From an uncultured Clostridium sp. (GTDB lineage: Bacteria; Bacillota; Clostridia; Lachnospirales; Lachnospiraceae): 64,000 bases of DNA. The notes under the pieces are model-generated. The model made no database searches. It saw nothing but the letters and a program-made list of their open reading frames with translations, and was not told the DNA's origin. The position numbers and the translations under genes were made by a program. The stretch spans positions 15,623 to 79,622 of the forward strand of contig CALAAS010000011.1 of the NCBI GenBank assembly GCA_937885015.1, in the 5' to 3' direction. Positions 51,057-58,748 of the stretch are shown here, piece by piece; positions within the stretch are counted from its first letter, which is position 1; the number at the start of each line of letters is the position of its first letter.

Positions 51057-51497
51057 ATGGGAAAGAAATCGGGATTTTTTGCGGAATTTCAGAAGTTTAT
51101 CTGTCGCGGCAACGTCATGGATATGGCAGTTGGCGTTATCATCGGCGGTGCATTTTCTTCCATCATAAATTCACTGGTCACGGATATTATTTCGCCAGTC
51201 CTGGGGATTTTTGGCGGGATGAATTTTGACAGCTACTGTATTACGCTGGCCGGAGATGCTACACTGAACTATGGAAAATTTCTGACAGCAGTTGTGAACT
51301 TCCTGATTATGGCTCTGGTAATCTTTTGCATGATGCGGACTGTAAATAGTCTGACTGCCCGCCTTATCAAGAAGAAAGAAGAAGAACCAAAGGCAGCTCC
51401 CACGACAAAGATCTGCCCATACTGCAAGAGCGAAATTCCCATTGATGCGATACGGTGCGCCCACTGTACGTCGGAGCTTCCGGAAACGGGGGAATAA
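51057..51497 (+). CDS. mscL: MscL mechanosensitive channel with zinc-ribbon tail
   Basis: A 146-residue large-conductance mechanosensitive channel protecting against hypo-osmotic shock. 'FAEFQKFICRGNVMDMAVGV' (N-terminal helix and start of TM1) and 'IIGGAFSSIINSLVTDIISP' are classical; TM2 is about residues 75-97. The last 30 residues form a zinc ribbon with Cys120-x2-Cys123 and Cys134-x2-Cys137 (KICPYCKSEIPIDAIRCAHC), absent from E. coli MscL, replacing the usual C-terminal helical bundle end. ATG 51057 follows AAAGGAGAAAGG. It follows aspS by 29 bases and ends in a strong terminator. Confidence 0.93.
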   Translation: MGKKSGFFAEFQKFICRGNVMDMAVGVIIGGAFSSIINSLVTDIISPVLGIFGGMNFDSYCITLAGDATLNYGKFLTAVVNFLIMALVIFCMMRTVNSLTARLIKKKEEEPKAAPTTKICPYCKSEIPIDAIRCAHCTSELPETGE

Positions 51498-51537
51498 GGA
51501 CTGCAGGCCAGAAACAGGATAAGACAGAAAAATGACA

Positions 51538-51578
51538 AGAGGACTTCCGGTGCGGTGCGCTGTGAAGTCTTCTTTTTT
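51538..51578 (+). terminator. Terminator after mscL
   Basis: AGAGGACTTC (51538-51547) pairs with GAAGTCTTCT (51564-51573), one G-T, running into a six-T tract. Confidence 0.8.
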
Positions 51579-51627
51579 ATTGTATATTTATGGTATAGGA
51601 AATTGCTTCCTGTGCAATAAAAAACGC
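51569..51627. repeat. Intergenic repeat, degenerate copy 1
   Basis: Directly after the mscL terminator stem, TTTTTTATTG (51573-51582) pairs with CAATAAAAAA (51615-51624), enclosing a GGAA...TTCC core. It matches the hairpin part of the copies at 55311 and 59920 but lacks their shared 12-mer, and its left arm is interrupted by about 10 extra bases. Confidence 0.55.
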
Positions 51628-51654
51628 GGTAAGTGTGAATCTTTTGTGAATCGG

Positions 51655-51683
51655 TGGAAAAGCAGCATCGTATTTGCTAGAAT
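51655..51683 (+). promoter_or_regulatory. Promoter of the two-component system
   Basis: TGGAAA (51655-51660) and TAGAAT (51678-51683) are 17 bases apart, with a TGC immediately before the -10 (extended -10). Confidence 0.5.
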
Positions 51684-51745
51684 ATGAAGTAATAGTTTTG
51701 CAAAGCAATAGTTTCGCATAGAAAATGGGGAAAGAGGGAAGCAGG

Positions 51746-52423
51746 ATGGATACAATTAAGGTGTTGGTGGTGGATGATGAGGATAGAATGAGAAAGCTGG
51801 TCCGTGATTTTCTGGTGGTTAAGGGGTATCAGGTGCTGGAGGCGGCCGACGGAGAGGAGGCGGTGGATCTCTTTTTTGCCCAGAAGGATATTCGGCTGAT
51901 TTTGCTGGACGTGATGATGCCGCGCATGGACGGTTGGGAGGTAGTAAAAACCATTCGCAAATTTTCCCAGGTGCCGATTATTATGCTGACGGCTCGCGGA
52001 GAAGAGAGCGATGAACTGCAGGGGTTTGGTCTTGGTGTGGACGAGTATATTTCCAAGCCATTCAGTCCCAAGATCCTGGTGGCCAGGGTGGAGGCCATTT
52101 TGCGGCGCAGCAGCAGTATTTCCCAGGATGTGCTGGACGTGGGGGGGATTCACATCGATAAAACGGCGCATCGGGTCAGTGTGGACGGAAAAGAGATTGA
52201 GCTGAGCTATAAAGAGTTTGAACTGATGTCTTATTTTGCCGAGAATCAGGGAATTGCTCTTTCGCGGGAGAAAATTCTGAATAATGTGTGGAATTACGAT
52301 TATTTCGGCGATGCCAGAACCATTGACACCCATGTGAAAAAGCTTCGCAGCAAGCTGGGCGAAAAAGGCGATTATATTAAAACCATCTGGGGGATGGGGT
52401 ATAAATTTGAGGTGGGAGAATGA
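51746..52423 (+). CDS. OmpR/PhoB-family response regulator
   Basis: A 225-residue regulator with a receiver domain (about 1-120; acidic pocket VVDDEDRMRK, phospho-acceptor Asp55 in LILLDVMMPRMDGWEV, Thr in MLTARGEES and Lys in 'YISKPFSPKIL') and a C-terminal winged-helix DNA-binding domain (about 130-225; 'ELSYKEFELMSYFAENQGIA', 'NVWNYDYFGDARTIDTHVKK'). ATG 51746 follows GAGGGAAGCAGG; an in-frame start at 51725 is less likely. It overlaps the kinase gene by 4 bases. The neighbouring NlpC/P60 promoter carries half-sites suited to this regulator class. Confidence 0.93.
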   Translation: MDTIKVLVVDDEDRMRKLVRDFLVVKGYQVLEAADGEEAVDLFFAQKDIRLILLDVMMPRMDGWEVVKTIRKFSQVPIIMLTARGEESDELQGFGLGVDEYISKPFSPKILVARVEAILRRSSSISQDVLDVGGIHIDKTAHRVSVDGKEIELSYKEFELMSYFAENQGIALSREKILNNVWNYDYFGDARTIDTHVKKLRSKLGEKGDYIKTIWGMGYKFEVGE

Positions 52424-54054
52424 AACGCACACGTTCCATCCGGTGGAAATTTACAGTGGTGTTTGCCTGTCTTATGGCACTGGCGGTGCTGGCCATATGG
52501 AGTGTGAACCATTTTTTTCTGGCGGGATATTACCAGAATTATAAAATAGATGTGTTGGAGCGAGGATACCGCTCCATTGATGCGATCATTCGGGAGGAAG
52601 AGGCGAGAGGCGGGACGGCTCTCGACGGGACTCAGGATACGTTGAATGAAGACGGACTCAGCCTATACGGCAGAACCAGTTCTGAAGAGTGGGATGGCGT
52701 GGCGAATGGAGCAGGAAAGAGCGGCCTGGACAGCGAAGGAAAGGGAAATATGGAGCAGTTGGCGGATGTGGTCCGGCAGCTGCGGGATACGTCTAATATT
52801 ACCCTTCTGATTTATGACAGCATGAAGGATCAGACGCTGGTTTCTTCCGGGCGGGATGTGGAGATCATGCAGAATCGGGTTCGCCAGTATATTGTAGGGT
52901 ACGGCCAGCTGCGGCGCGAAATTCTCCGGGAATACGATAACTATATGATTCAGAAAACTTTCGATCCGCTTACCAAGACCTTTTTTCTGGAAAGCTGGGG
53001 TTTTTTTTCTGATAACAGTACAATTTTCATTATGACGACTCCTCTGGAGAGCATTCACGAGAGTGCCCGGATTTCTAACCGTTTTCTGATGTATGTGGGA
53101 ATTATCGTGATTTTGGTGGGAAGTATTCTGACCTATTACATTACCCGTCATGTGACGGCGCCGATTCAGCGCCTTTCTCAGCTGTCGGAGAAGATGTCCA
53201 ACCTGGATTTTGACGTTCGATTTGTGAGTCCCAGGCATTCTACGGATGAACTGGATACGTTGGGAACCAGCATGAATGTTTTGTCAGAGCGGCTGAAGGA
53301 AACCATCGGCCAGTTGCAGTCAGCCAACGAAAAGCTGCGTAAGGATATTGATGAAAAGATTCAGATTGACGAGCTGCGTAAGGAATTTATTGCCAATGTG
53401 TCCCACGAACTGAAGACGCCTATCGCTCTGATCCAGGGATACGCGGAAGGTCTGGTGGAAGGGATGGCGGAAGATCCGGAAAACCGCGATTATTACTGTG
53501 GTGTTATCATGGATGAGGCGGGAAAGATGAATAAAATGGTTCGCCAGCTTCTGACTCTGACGGCGTTGGAATTTGGAAATGAACAGGCTGTGATGGAACG
53601 GTTCGATGTAACGGAACTGATCCGGAGCGTGCTTTCATCTTCCGGTCTGGTTATGGAGCAGAAAGGAATTCGGGCGGAATTTGCACCGCAGGGACCGGTC
53701 TGGGTTTTGGGCGATGAGTTTAAAATTGAGGAAGTTATAACGAATTACCTGACCAATGCCATGAACCACGCAGATGGGGAACGGAAAATCCAGATCTGGA
53801 CAGAAGAGGAGCCGGATGGCAATCGGGTGCGGGTGTCGGTGTTTAATACTGGAACGCCCATTCCAGAGGAGGCGCTTGCGGGTGTGTGGACAAAATTTTA
53901 TAAAGTAGATAAGGCCAGAACCCGGGCATATGGCGGCAGCGGCATTGGACTTTCCATCGTAAAGGCCATTATGGAATCCCACCACCAATCCTACGGAGTC
54001 TGGAACCGGGAGGACGGCGTGGTATTCTGGTTTACATTAAAAAGTATAAAATAA
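52420..54054 (+). CDS. Membrane sensor histidine kinase
   Basis: A 544-residue HPK1-type kinase: TM1 about 11-33, an extracytoplasmic sensor region of about 190 residues, TM2 about 223-243, HAMP (about 244-297), a coiled linker, HisKA with phospho-acceptor His329 in 'FIANVSHELKTPIALIQGYA', and HATPase_c with the N box 'NYLTNAMNHADG' and G boxes in 'AYGGSGIGLSIVKAIMESHH'. Partner of the upstream regulator (ATGA overlap). The sensor region has no family I recognise, so the signal is unknown; the adjacent wall hydrolase suggests cell-envelope sensing. Confidence 0.93.
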   Translation: MKRTRSIRWKFTVVFACLMALAVLAIWSVNHFFLAGYYQNYKIDVLERGYRSIDAIIREEEARGGTALDGTQDTLNEDGLSLYGRTSSEEWDGVANGAGKSGLDSEGKGNMEQLADVVRQLRDTSNITLLIYDSMKDQTLVSSGRDVEIMQNRVRQYIVGYGQLRREILREYDNYMIQKTFDPLTKTFFLESWGFFSDNSTIFIMTTPLESIHESARISNRFLMYVGIIVILVGSILTYYITRHVTAPIQRLSQLSEKMSNLDFDVRFVSPRHSTDELDTLGTSMNVLSERLKETIGQLQSANEKLRKDIDEKIQIDELRKEFIANVSHELKTPIALIQGYAEGLVEGMAEDPENRDYYCGVIMDEAGKMNKMVRQLLTLTALEFGNEQAVMERFDVTELIRSVLSSSGLVMEQKGIRAEFAPQGPVWVLGDEFKIEEVITNYLTNAMNHADGERKIQIWTEEEPDGNRVRVSVFNTGTPIPEEALAGVWTKFYKVDKARTRAYGGSGIGLSIVKAIMESHHQSYGVWNREDGVVFWFTLKSIK

Positions 54055-54076
54055 ATATAAACAAACTCTCTCCAAC

Positions 54077-54105
54077 CTTGACAGAACCGTGAAAAGAAAA
54101 TATAA
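54077..54105 (+). promoter_or_regulatory. Consensus sigma-A promoter of the NlpC/P60 gene
   Basis: TTGACA (54077-54082) and TATAAT (54100-54105), both perfect, with an ideal 17-base spacer. Start of transcription is expected near 54112, leaving a leader of about 115 bases. Confidence 0.8.
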
Positions 54106-54152
54106 TGTAACAGGATTTAATAATTATGTAACAATTATGACGGAATTGTAAT
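54105..54152 (+). promoter_or_regulatory. Array of TGTAAC-type half-sites over the promoter start
   Basis: TGTAAC (54105-54110), TTTAAT (54115-54120), TGTAAC (54126-54131) and TGTAAT (54146-54151) are spaced 10, 11 and 20 bases, that is about one or two helical turns. They resemble direct-repeat sites of OmpR-family regulators such as WalR (TGTWAH-N5-TGTWAH). They begin at the -10 box and run downstream, a position suited to repression. Confidence 0.45.
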
Positions 54153-54226
54153 AAATAGCAGCGTTTTTCGTAAAAACCTTTGGAAGGAAAGCGGCAAAGC
54201 GCAGAAAAATCAAGGAGTTTTGGAGA

Positions 54227-54949
54227 ATGAACTGGAATAAAAGCGTGAAACTTTTCGGTATACTGTGTACCTGCGGCATGCTCACTCTGAGCAGCGTTCA
54301 GCCGGCACAGGCAGGCCCCGTCACTGGTTTTGACGAGGAGATGGTGGCGATGGTGGGCGGAAATGATATTTCCATCTACGCCAACGAGGATGAGAACTCT
54401 GAAGTGGTAGCCATGGCGAAGCAGGGAGACAGCTACGATGTTCTGGAAAAGGGCGACGGAGACTGGGTCAAAGTGGCAGCCGGAGAACTGGAGGGGTATC
54501 TGAAGGTTCAGGGACAGGTTATGCTGAATAAGGCGGAAGAGGCGGCAGCTGCCGCAGATGCTTTTATGGCAGAGCAGGCCAATATCTCCAAAAGACAGCA
54601 GCTTGTGGACTATGCGCTCCAGTTTGTGGGCGGCCGGTATCAGTATGGTGGAAGCGATCCCCATACAGGAGTGGATTGTTCCGGCTTTACCCGTTATGTG
54701 ATGCAGCATGGGGCTGGCGTGAGCCTGAACCGTTCTTCCAGAGGCCAGTCCTCTCAGGGACAGGCTGTCAGTGCAGAGGAAATGCAGGCCGGAGATTTGA
54801 TTTTTTATGGAAATGGAAGCCGAATCAACCATGTGGCCATGTACATAGGGAACGGACAGGTGGTACACGCATCCACAGAGCGGACCGGGATTAAAACATC
54901 CCCCTGGAATTACCGGACTCCTGTAAAAATTGTAAATGTGCTTGGATAA
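54227..54949 (+). CDS. Secreted NlpC/P60 endopeptidase with SH3-like domain
   Basis: A 240-residue wall hydrolase cleaving peptide bonds in peptidoglycan stems. It has a signal peptide (about 1-27), an SH3b-like domain (about 38-95; ISIYANEDENSEVVAMAKQG), a short Ala-rich linker and a C-terminal NlpC/P60 domain (about 122-240) with catalytic Cys151 in 'GVDCSGFTRYVMQHG' and the His in 'INHVAMYIGNGQVVHAS'. Its gene follows the two-component system under a consensus promoter with possible regulator half-sites. CAAGGAG lies upstream of the ATG. Confidence 0.93.
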   Translation: MNWNKSVKLFGILCTCGMLTLSSVQPAQAGPVTGFDEEMVAMVGGNDISIYANEDENSEVVAMAKQGDSYDVLEKGDGDWVKVAAGELEGYLKVQGQVMLNKAEEAAAAADAFMAEQANISKRQQLVDYALQFVGGRYQYGGSDPHTGVDCSGFTRYVMQHGAGVSLNRSSRGQSSQGQAVSAEEMQAGDLIFYGNGSRINHVAMYIGNGQVVHASTERTGIKTSPWNYRTPVKIVNVLG

Positions 54950-55037
54950 AACATGAAAAAAGAAATGCAGCGTATAAAATGCGGAATTCTCTCCATACTA
55001 AGAACGTAACGATAAACAAGTCAGGAGGGAAAAGCAT

Positions 55038-55217
55038 ATGTCCAGCAAGAATAGTTACAACGACATGGATAACACCACGAGCCGGAACAGCTCCAGAAAC
55101 AGCGCCAGAGATTCCTATCGGGACAGCGCACAGAACACGGAGAAAAACGAAAGCCGCAACAGTTATAAAAATGGTTATCAGGATCGTGCCGGAAATTGCT
55201 CCGGAAAAGAGAAGTAA
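55038..55217 (+). CDS. 59-residue Asn/Ser/Arg-rich small protein
   Basis: A short frame with a perfect ribosome site (AGGAGGG, 7 bases before the ATG). The product is extremely hydrophilic: over half of its residues are Asn, Ser, Arg or Lys, with recurring Asn-Ser-(Tyr/Ser/Ala)-(Arg/Lys/Asn) units such as SRNSSRNSARDSYRDSAQNT. It has no membrane segment or signal peptide and is probably disordered. It lies 88 bases after the NlpC/P60 gene and is followed by a terminator. I do not recognise the family; by composition it could bind nucleic acid or wall polymers, or be a spore or stress protein, but nothing here decides. Confidence 0.65.
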   Translation: MSSKNSYNDMDNTTSRNSSRNSARDSYRDSAQNTEKNESRNSYKNGYQDRAGNCSGKEK

Positions 55218-55269
55218 ACAAATTCGCTGAGAATACGGAAACAAAAAATTGCCTGAACAGGCAGGAAAA

Positions 55270-55317
55270 GACCGCAAAACGGGATCGGCACTGCGCCGCC
55301 CCGGGATGCGGTTTTTT
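55270..55317 (+). terminator. Terminator after the small Asn/Ser-rich gene
   Basis: Nested stems CCGC/GCGG, CGGG/CCCG and CGGC/GCCG between 55272 and 55311 are followed by six T. Confidence 0.75.
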
Positions 55318-55385
55318 ATTTTATTGCATAGGAAAATACGCCCTATGAAATAAAAACGCTCCGCGAGGATCGCCATGGGGCGGAG
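55311..55385. repeat. Intergenic repeat copy 2
   Basis: After the terminator T tract comes CATAGG/CCTATG within an AT-rich stem, then ACGCTCCGCG, the 12-mer AGGATCGCCATG (55366-55377) and GGGGCGGAG. CTCCGC (55359-55364) pairs with GCGGAG (55380-55385), putting the 12-mer in the loop. The 12-mer and its left flank recur at 59969. Confidence 0.65.
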
Positions 55386-55451
55386 AGGAATATGCACCAT
55401 AGCCCGTCTTTGGAATATGGTAATAGTAAAGATGGACAGGAGGTAACGGTT

Positions 55452-55763
55452 ATGTATGAAACGATACCGGTACAGGAACTGGATTGCTGGCTGGAACGCG
55501 GATATACGGGGCGGATTATTGATCTGAGGGATCAGGCATCCTATTGTGCGTCGCACCTTTATGGAGCGGAACATATTCCCTGCGAAATTCTTCTGGAGCA
55601 ACCCGAACTTCTTTCCGGAGAGGGGCCATTTTTGTTTTACTGTTCCAGAGGGAGTGAAAGTCTTCTGACCTGTAATTTTTTTTCGCGGCGCGGCTGCAGG
55701 GTGTACAACCTGGGAGGCGGATATCGGTATTACAGAGGACGATATTCCACGGCTGGATGTTGA
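55452..55763 (+). CDS. Rhodanese-like domain protein
   Basis: A 103-residue single rhodanese domain. The typical loop IIDLRDQASYCASHLYGAEH (about 21-40) and the active-site Cys64 in FYCSRGSESLL are present, so sulfur transfer or persulfide chemistry is likely; NLGGGYRYYRG closes the fold. ATG 55452 follows ACAGGAGG; an in-frame ATG at 55392 lies close to the repeat element and is less likely. The sulfur partner is unknown. Confidence 0.85.
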   Translation: MYETIPVQELDCWLERGYTGRIIDLRDQASYCASHLYGAEHIPCEILLEQPELLSGEGPFLFYCSRGSESLLTCNFFSRRGCRVYNLGGGYRYYRGRYSTAGC

Positions 55764-55873
55764 AGTTCCAATGGGCGGTTGACAGAAGGAACGCGGTCAA
55801 CTAGAATAAGAAGGGAAAATAGAGACATTTTACTGCCGGCCGGTCAGATGGCCGGAGAGAAGAGGATACGGGA

Positions 55874-57040
55874 TTGAGGGAATTTGAGCTGATTGCCCCC
55901 TGCCATTTTGGACTGGAGGCTGTTTTGAAAAAAGAAATAACAGATTTGGGGTATCGCGTTTCAGAGGTGGAAAATGGAAGAGTCACGTTTGCGGGCGATG
56001 CGGCGGCAATCTGCCGGACTAATATGTTTCTTAGGACTGCGGAACGGGTGCTGTTGAAAGTGGGGGATTTTCAGGCGGTCACGTTTGATGAGCTGTTTGA
56101 GAGAACCAGGGAGATTCCCTGGGAGACCTATCTTCCGCCGGATGGAAAGTGCTGGGTTAAGAAAGCGTCTTCCATTTCCAGCAAGCTGTTCAGTCCTTCC
56201 GATATTCAGAAAATCATGAAAAAGGCGATTGCGCGGCGGATGCAGCAGGCATATGGACTGGAGCGGATGCCTGAAACAGGCAGCGAGTATCCACTGCGTG
56301 TCTTTTTTTACAAAGACCGTGTGACGGTGGGACTTGACACCAGCGGAGAATCTCTGCACCGGCGCGGCTATCGTCAGATGACCAGCAAGGCGCCGATTAC
56401 GGAAACGCTGGCAGCGGCACTGATTCTTTTAACTCCCTGGCGGGCGGATCGGATTCTGGTGGATCCGTTCTGCGGAAGCGGAACCTTTCCCATTGAGGCG
56501 GCTATGATTGCGGCGGGGATTGCGCCGGGAATGAACCGTTCCTTTCTGGCAGAGGAGTGGATGAATCTGATTCCCAAAAAAGCCTGGTATGCAGCGGCCG
56601 ATGAGGCGGCGGGTCAGGTAAATGACCAGATTGAGGTGGATATTCAGGGATATGATATGGACGGCGATGTAATCCGGGCAGCCAGAGAGAATGCAGAGCG
56701 GGCCGGGGTGGGACATCTGATTCATTTCCAGAAGCGGGAGGCTGGAGAGTTAAGCCACCCGAAGAAATATGGCTTTATAATCACAAATCCGCCCTATGGT
56801 GAGCGGATTGAGGATAAAGAAAACCTTCCAGCTCTGTATCGGAAGCTGGGGGAGCGGTTCAGCGCGCTGGATTCCTGGTCCATGTATGTGATTACAGCCT
56901 ATGAGGAGGCGGAACGCTATATAGGCCGCCGGGCAGACCGGAATCGCAAGATCTATAACGGTATGATGAAGACGTATTACTATCAGTTTATGGGGCCGAA
57001 GCCTCCCAGACGAAGGACGGGAGGAAACGTTGAGGCGTAA
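55874..57040 (+). CDS. THUMP-domain rRNA (guanine-N2) methyltransferase
   Basis: A 388-residue SAM-dependent RNA methyltransferase of the RlmL/YpsC type. Domains: ferredoxin-like and THUMP (about 1-155), then the methyltransferase fold with 'VDPFCGSGTFPIEAAMIAAG' (SAM motif I, about 196-215), 'GYDMDGDVIRAARENAERAG', and the catalytic Asn-Pro-Pro-Tyr in 'FIITNPPYGERI'. It likely modifies 23S rRNA at a guanine. Start is TTG 55874 with AGAGG upstream; the codon choice is supported by the N-terminal family pattern REFELIAPCHFGLEAVLKKE. Confidence 0.9.
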   Translation: MREFELIAPCHFGLEAVLKKEITDLGYRVSEVENGRVTFAGDAAAICRTNMFLRTAERVLLKVGDFQAVTFDELFERTREIPWETYLPPDGKCWVKKASSISSKLFSPSDIQKIMKKAIARRMQQAYGLERMPETGSEYPLRVFFYKDRVTVGLDTSGESLHRRGYRQMTSKAPITETLAAALILLTPWRADRILVDPFCGSGTFPIEAAMIAAGIAPGMNRSFLAEEWMNLIPKKAWYAAADEAAGQVNDQIEVDIQGYDMDGDVIRAARENAERAGVGHLIHFQKREAGELSHPKKYGFIITNPPYGERIEDKENLPALYRKLGERFSALDSWSMYVITAYEEAERYIGRRADRNRKIYNGMMKTYYYQFMGPKPPRRRTGGNVEA

Positions 57041-58748
57041 GGTGTTTTATGCGGTGCTGACGGTTCTTTTGCTGCTCAGCGCGGCGCTGCAGAGGAAGGA
57101 TCCCCTGGCAGATTCCCGGGTGGAGCGCGGGGGTGGAGAGGCCCACTGGCAGCCGGAATGGTTCGAGGCGATTTCAATGCAGGTAAATGAAGGGCCAATT
57201 CGCCTGGAGGTAGATGGCAGAAAAGTTTCGACCGGACGATTGACTCCGAAGATGTCTGACCGGGGGGGATTTCTTCTGCCGACGTCTCTCTTGCCGGAAT
57301 GCTTTTCCTGTACATCGCTGCTGTATGATGGATCCCGTCTGGTAATGGAGCGGGGGGAGATTCGGGCGGAGCTTCAGGCAGGAAGCCGGGAACTTTTGGT
57401 AAACGGAACGTTACACAGGCTGGAGGACAGTATGGAGCAGGTGGATGGCGTCTGGTATGTTCCTGTGGAGGCTGCATTGGCGGCATTTTCTTATGAAGGC
57501 CGGTGGGACCCGGAAGAGTGTACGCTGCGGCTGACAGGAGGAGAACGGGTGGGATCGCCATTGCCGTCCTCCTATGATTATCGGAAGGAGGGCCGGGCTC
57601 CGCAGGTGAAAAACCAGGGGAGTCTTGGAACTTGCTGGGCATTTGCGTCGGTAATGGCGCTGGAAAGCCGGCTTCTTCCGGAACGGGAGGTGCGTTTTTC
57701 CGAGGATCACATGTCTTTGCGCAACAGTTTCCGGCTGGATCAGAATGCGGGGGGCGAGTATACCATGTCCATGGCGTACCTTTTGGCCTGGCAGGGGCCG
57801 GTTCTGGAAGAATCAGATCCATATGGCGATGGATATTCTCCGCCGGGACTTTCGCCGGTTTGCCACGTTCAGGAGATTCAGGTGCTGCCGGAGAAGGATT
57901 ATGAGGCTATCAAACAGGCAGTATATCTTTCAGGCGGGGTTCAGAGTTCTCTGTATACGACTATGGCAGCGGGAGAGGAGGATGGAAGCTTTTATAATCG
58001 GAAAACAGGGGCATACTGTTATACCGGGACGGCAAAACCCAATCATGATGTGGTGATTATCGGCTGGGACGACGGCTATCCACGGGAGAATTTTTTGGAG
58101 CCGCCGGAGAGCGACGGCGCATTTATCTGTGCCAACAGCTGGGGCGGAGAGTTTGGAGAAGATGGGTATTTTTACGTTTCCTATTACGACTCTAACATTG
58201 GTATTCATAATATTTTGTATTCCAGAGTTGATGATGTATCGACGTACGATACCATTTATCAGACGGATTTGTGTGGCTGGGTGGGGCAGTTGGGATATGG
58301 AAAGGATTCGGCGTATTTTGCTAATATCTATACGGCCAAAGGACGGGAAGAGCTGGAGGCCGTAGGGTTTTATGCCACCGGGCCGGATACCTCCTATGAA
58401 GTATATATCGTTGTTGACGCGGACGGCAGCTCCCAGTTCGGACGCCGACGGCGGGTGGCTTCCGGTGTGCTGAAACACGCGGGATATTATACCATTGACC
58501 TGAAACGGCCGGTGGCGCTCTCGGAGGGAGAACGGTTTGCGGTGATTGTGGCCATTACGACGCCGGGTTCAGTGCATCCGGTGGCCATTGAATACAATTC
58601 TCCAGATAAAGGTCTCACAGTGGATCTGGATGATGGAGAGGGGTACATCAGTTTTCGCGGTTCTTCCTGGGAGCGGGTGGAGAGCGAACAGAAATGTAAT
58701 GTTTGTCTGAAAGCATATACGAAACGGACAGAGGATGAGGAAAGATGA
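57030..58748 (+). CDS. Secreted papain-like (C1) cysteine peptidase with lectin-like tail
   Basis: A 572-residue exported peptidase. After a signal peptide (about 1-22) comes a copper-amine-oxidase-N-like stalk (about 45-170, ending with DGVWYVPVEAALAAF), then a C1A domain (about 185-400) with Gln196, catalytic Cys202 in 'NQGSLGTCWAFASVMALES', His339 in PNHDVVIIGWDDG and Asn369 in 'CANSWGGEFGEDGYFYVSYY', and a C-terminal lectin-like beta domain (about 405-565). The prodomain of animal papains is absent. Start is TTG 57030, overlapping the methyltransferase by 11 bases. Its targets are unknown. Confidence 0.88.
   Translation: MRRKVFYAVLTVLLLLSAALQRKDPLADSRVERGGGEAHWQPEWFEAISMQVNEGPIRLEVDGRKVSTGRLTPKMSDRGGFLLPTSLLPECFSCTSLLYDGSRLVMERGEIRAELQAGSRELLVNGTLHRLEDSMEQVDGVWYVPVEAALAAFSYEGRWDPEECTLRLTGGERVGSPLPSSYDYRKEGRAPQVKNQGSLGTCWAFASVMALESRLLPEREVRFSEDHMSLRNSFRLDQNAGGEYTMSMAYLLAWQGPVLEESDPYGDGYSPPGLSPVCHVQEIQVLPEKDYEAIKQAVYLSGGVQSSLYTTMAAGEEDGSFYNRKTGAYCYTGTAKPNHDVVIIGWDDGYPRENFLEPPESDGAFICANSWGGEFGEDGYFYVSYYDSNIGIHNILYSRVDDVSTYDTIYQTDLCGWVGQLGYGKDSAYFANIYTAKGREELEAVGFYATGPDTSYEVYIVVDADGSSQFGRRRRVASGVLKHAGYYTIDLKRPVALSEGERFAVIVAITTPGSVHPVAIEYNSPDKGLTVDLDDGEGYISFRGSSWERVESEQKCNVCLKAYTKRTEDEER

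Noticed and set aside
54979..55230. 84-codon frame overlapping the 59-residue small gene
   Set aside because: It has no ribosome site, whereas the 59-codon frame has a perfect AGGAGGG at good spacing; both cannot be favoured.
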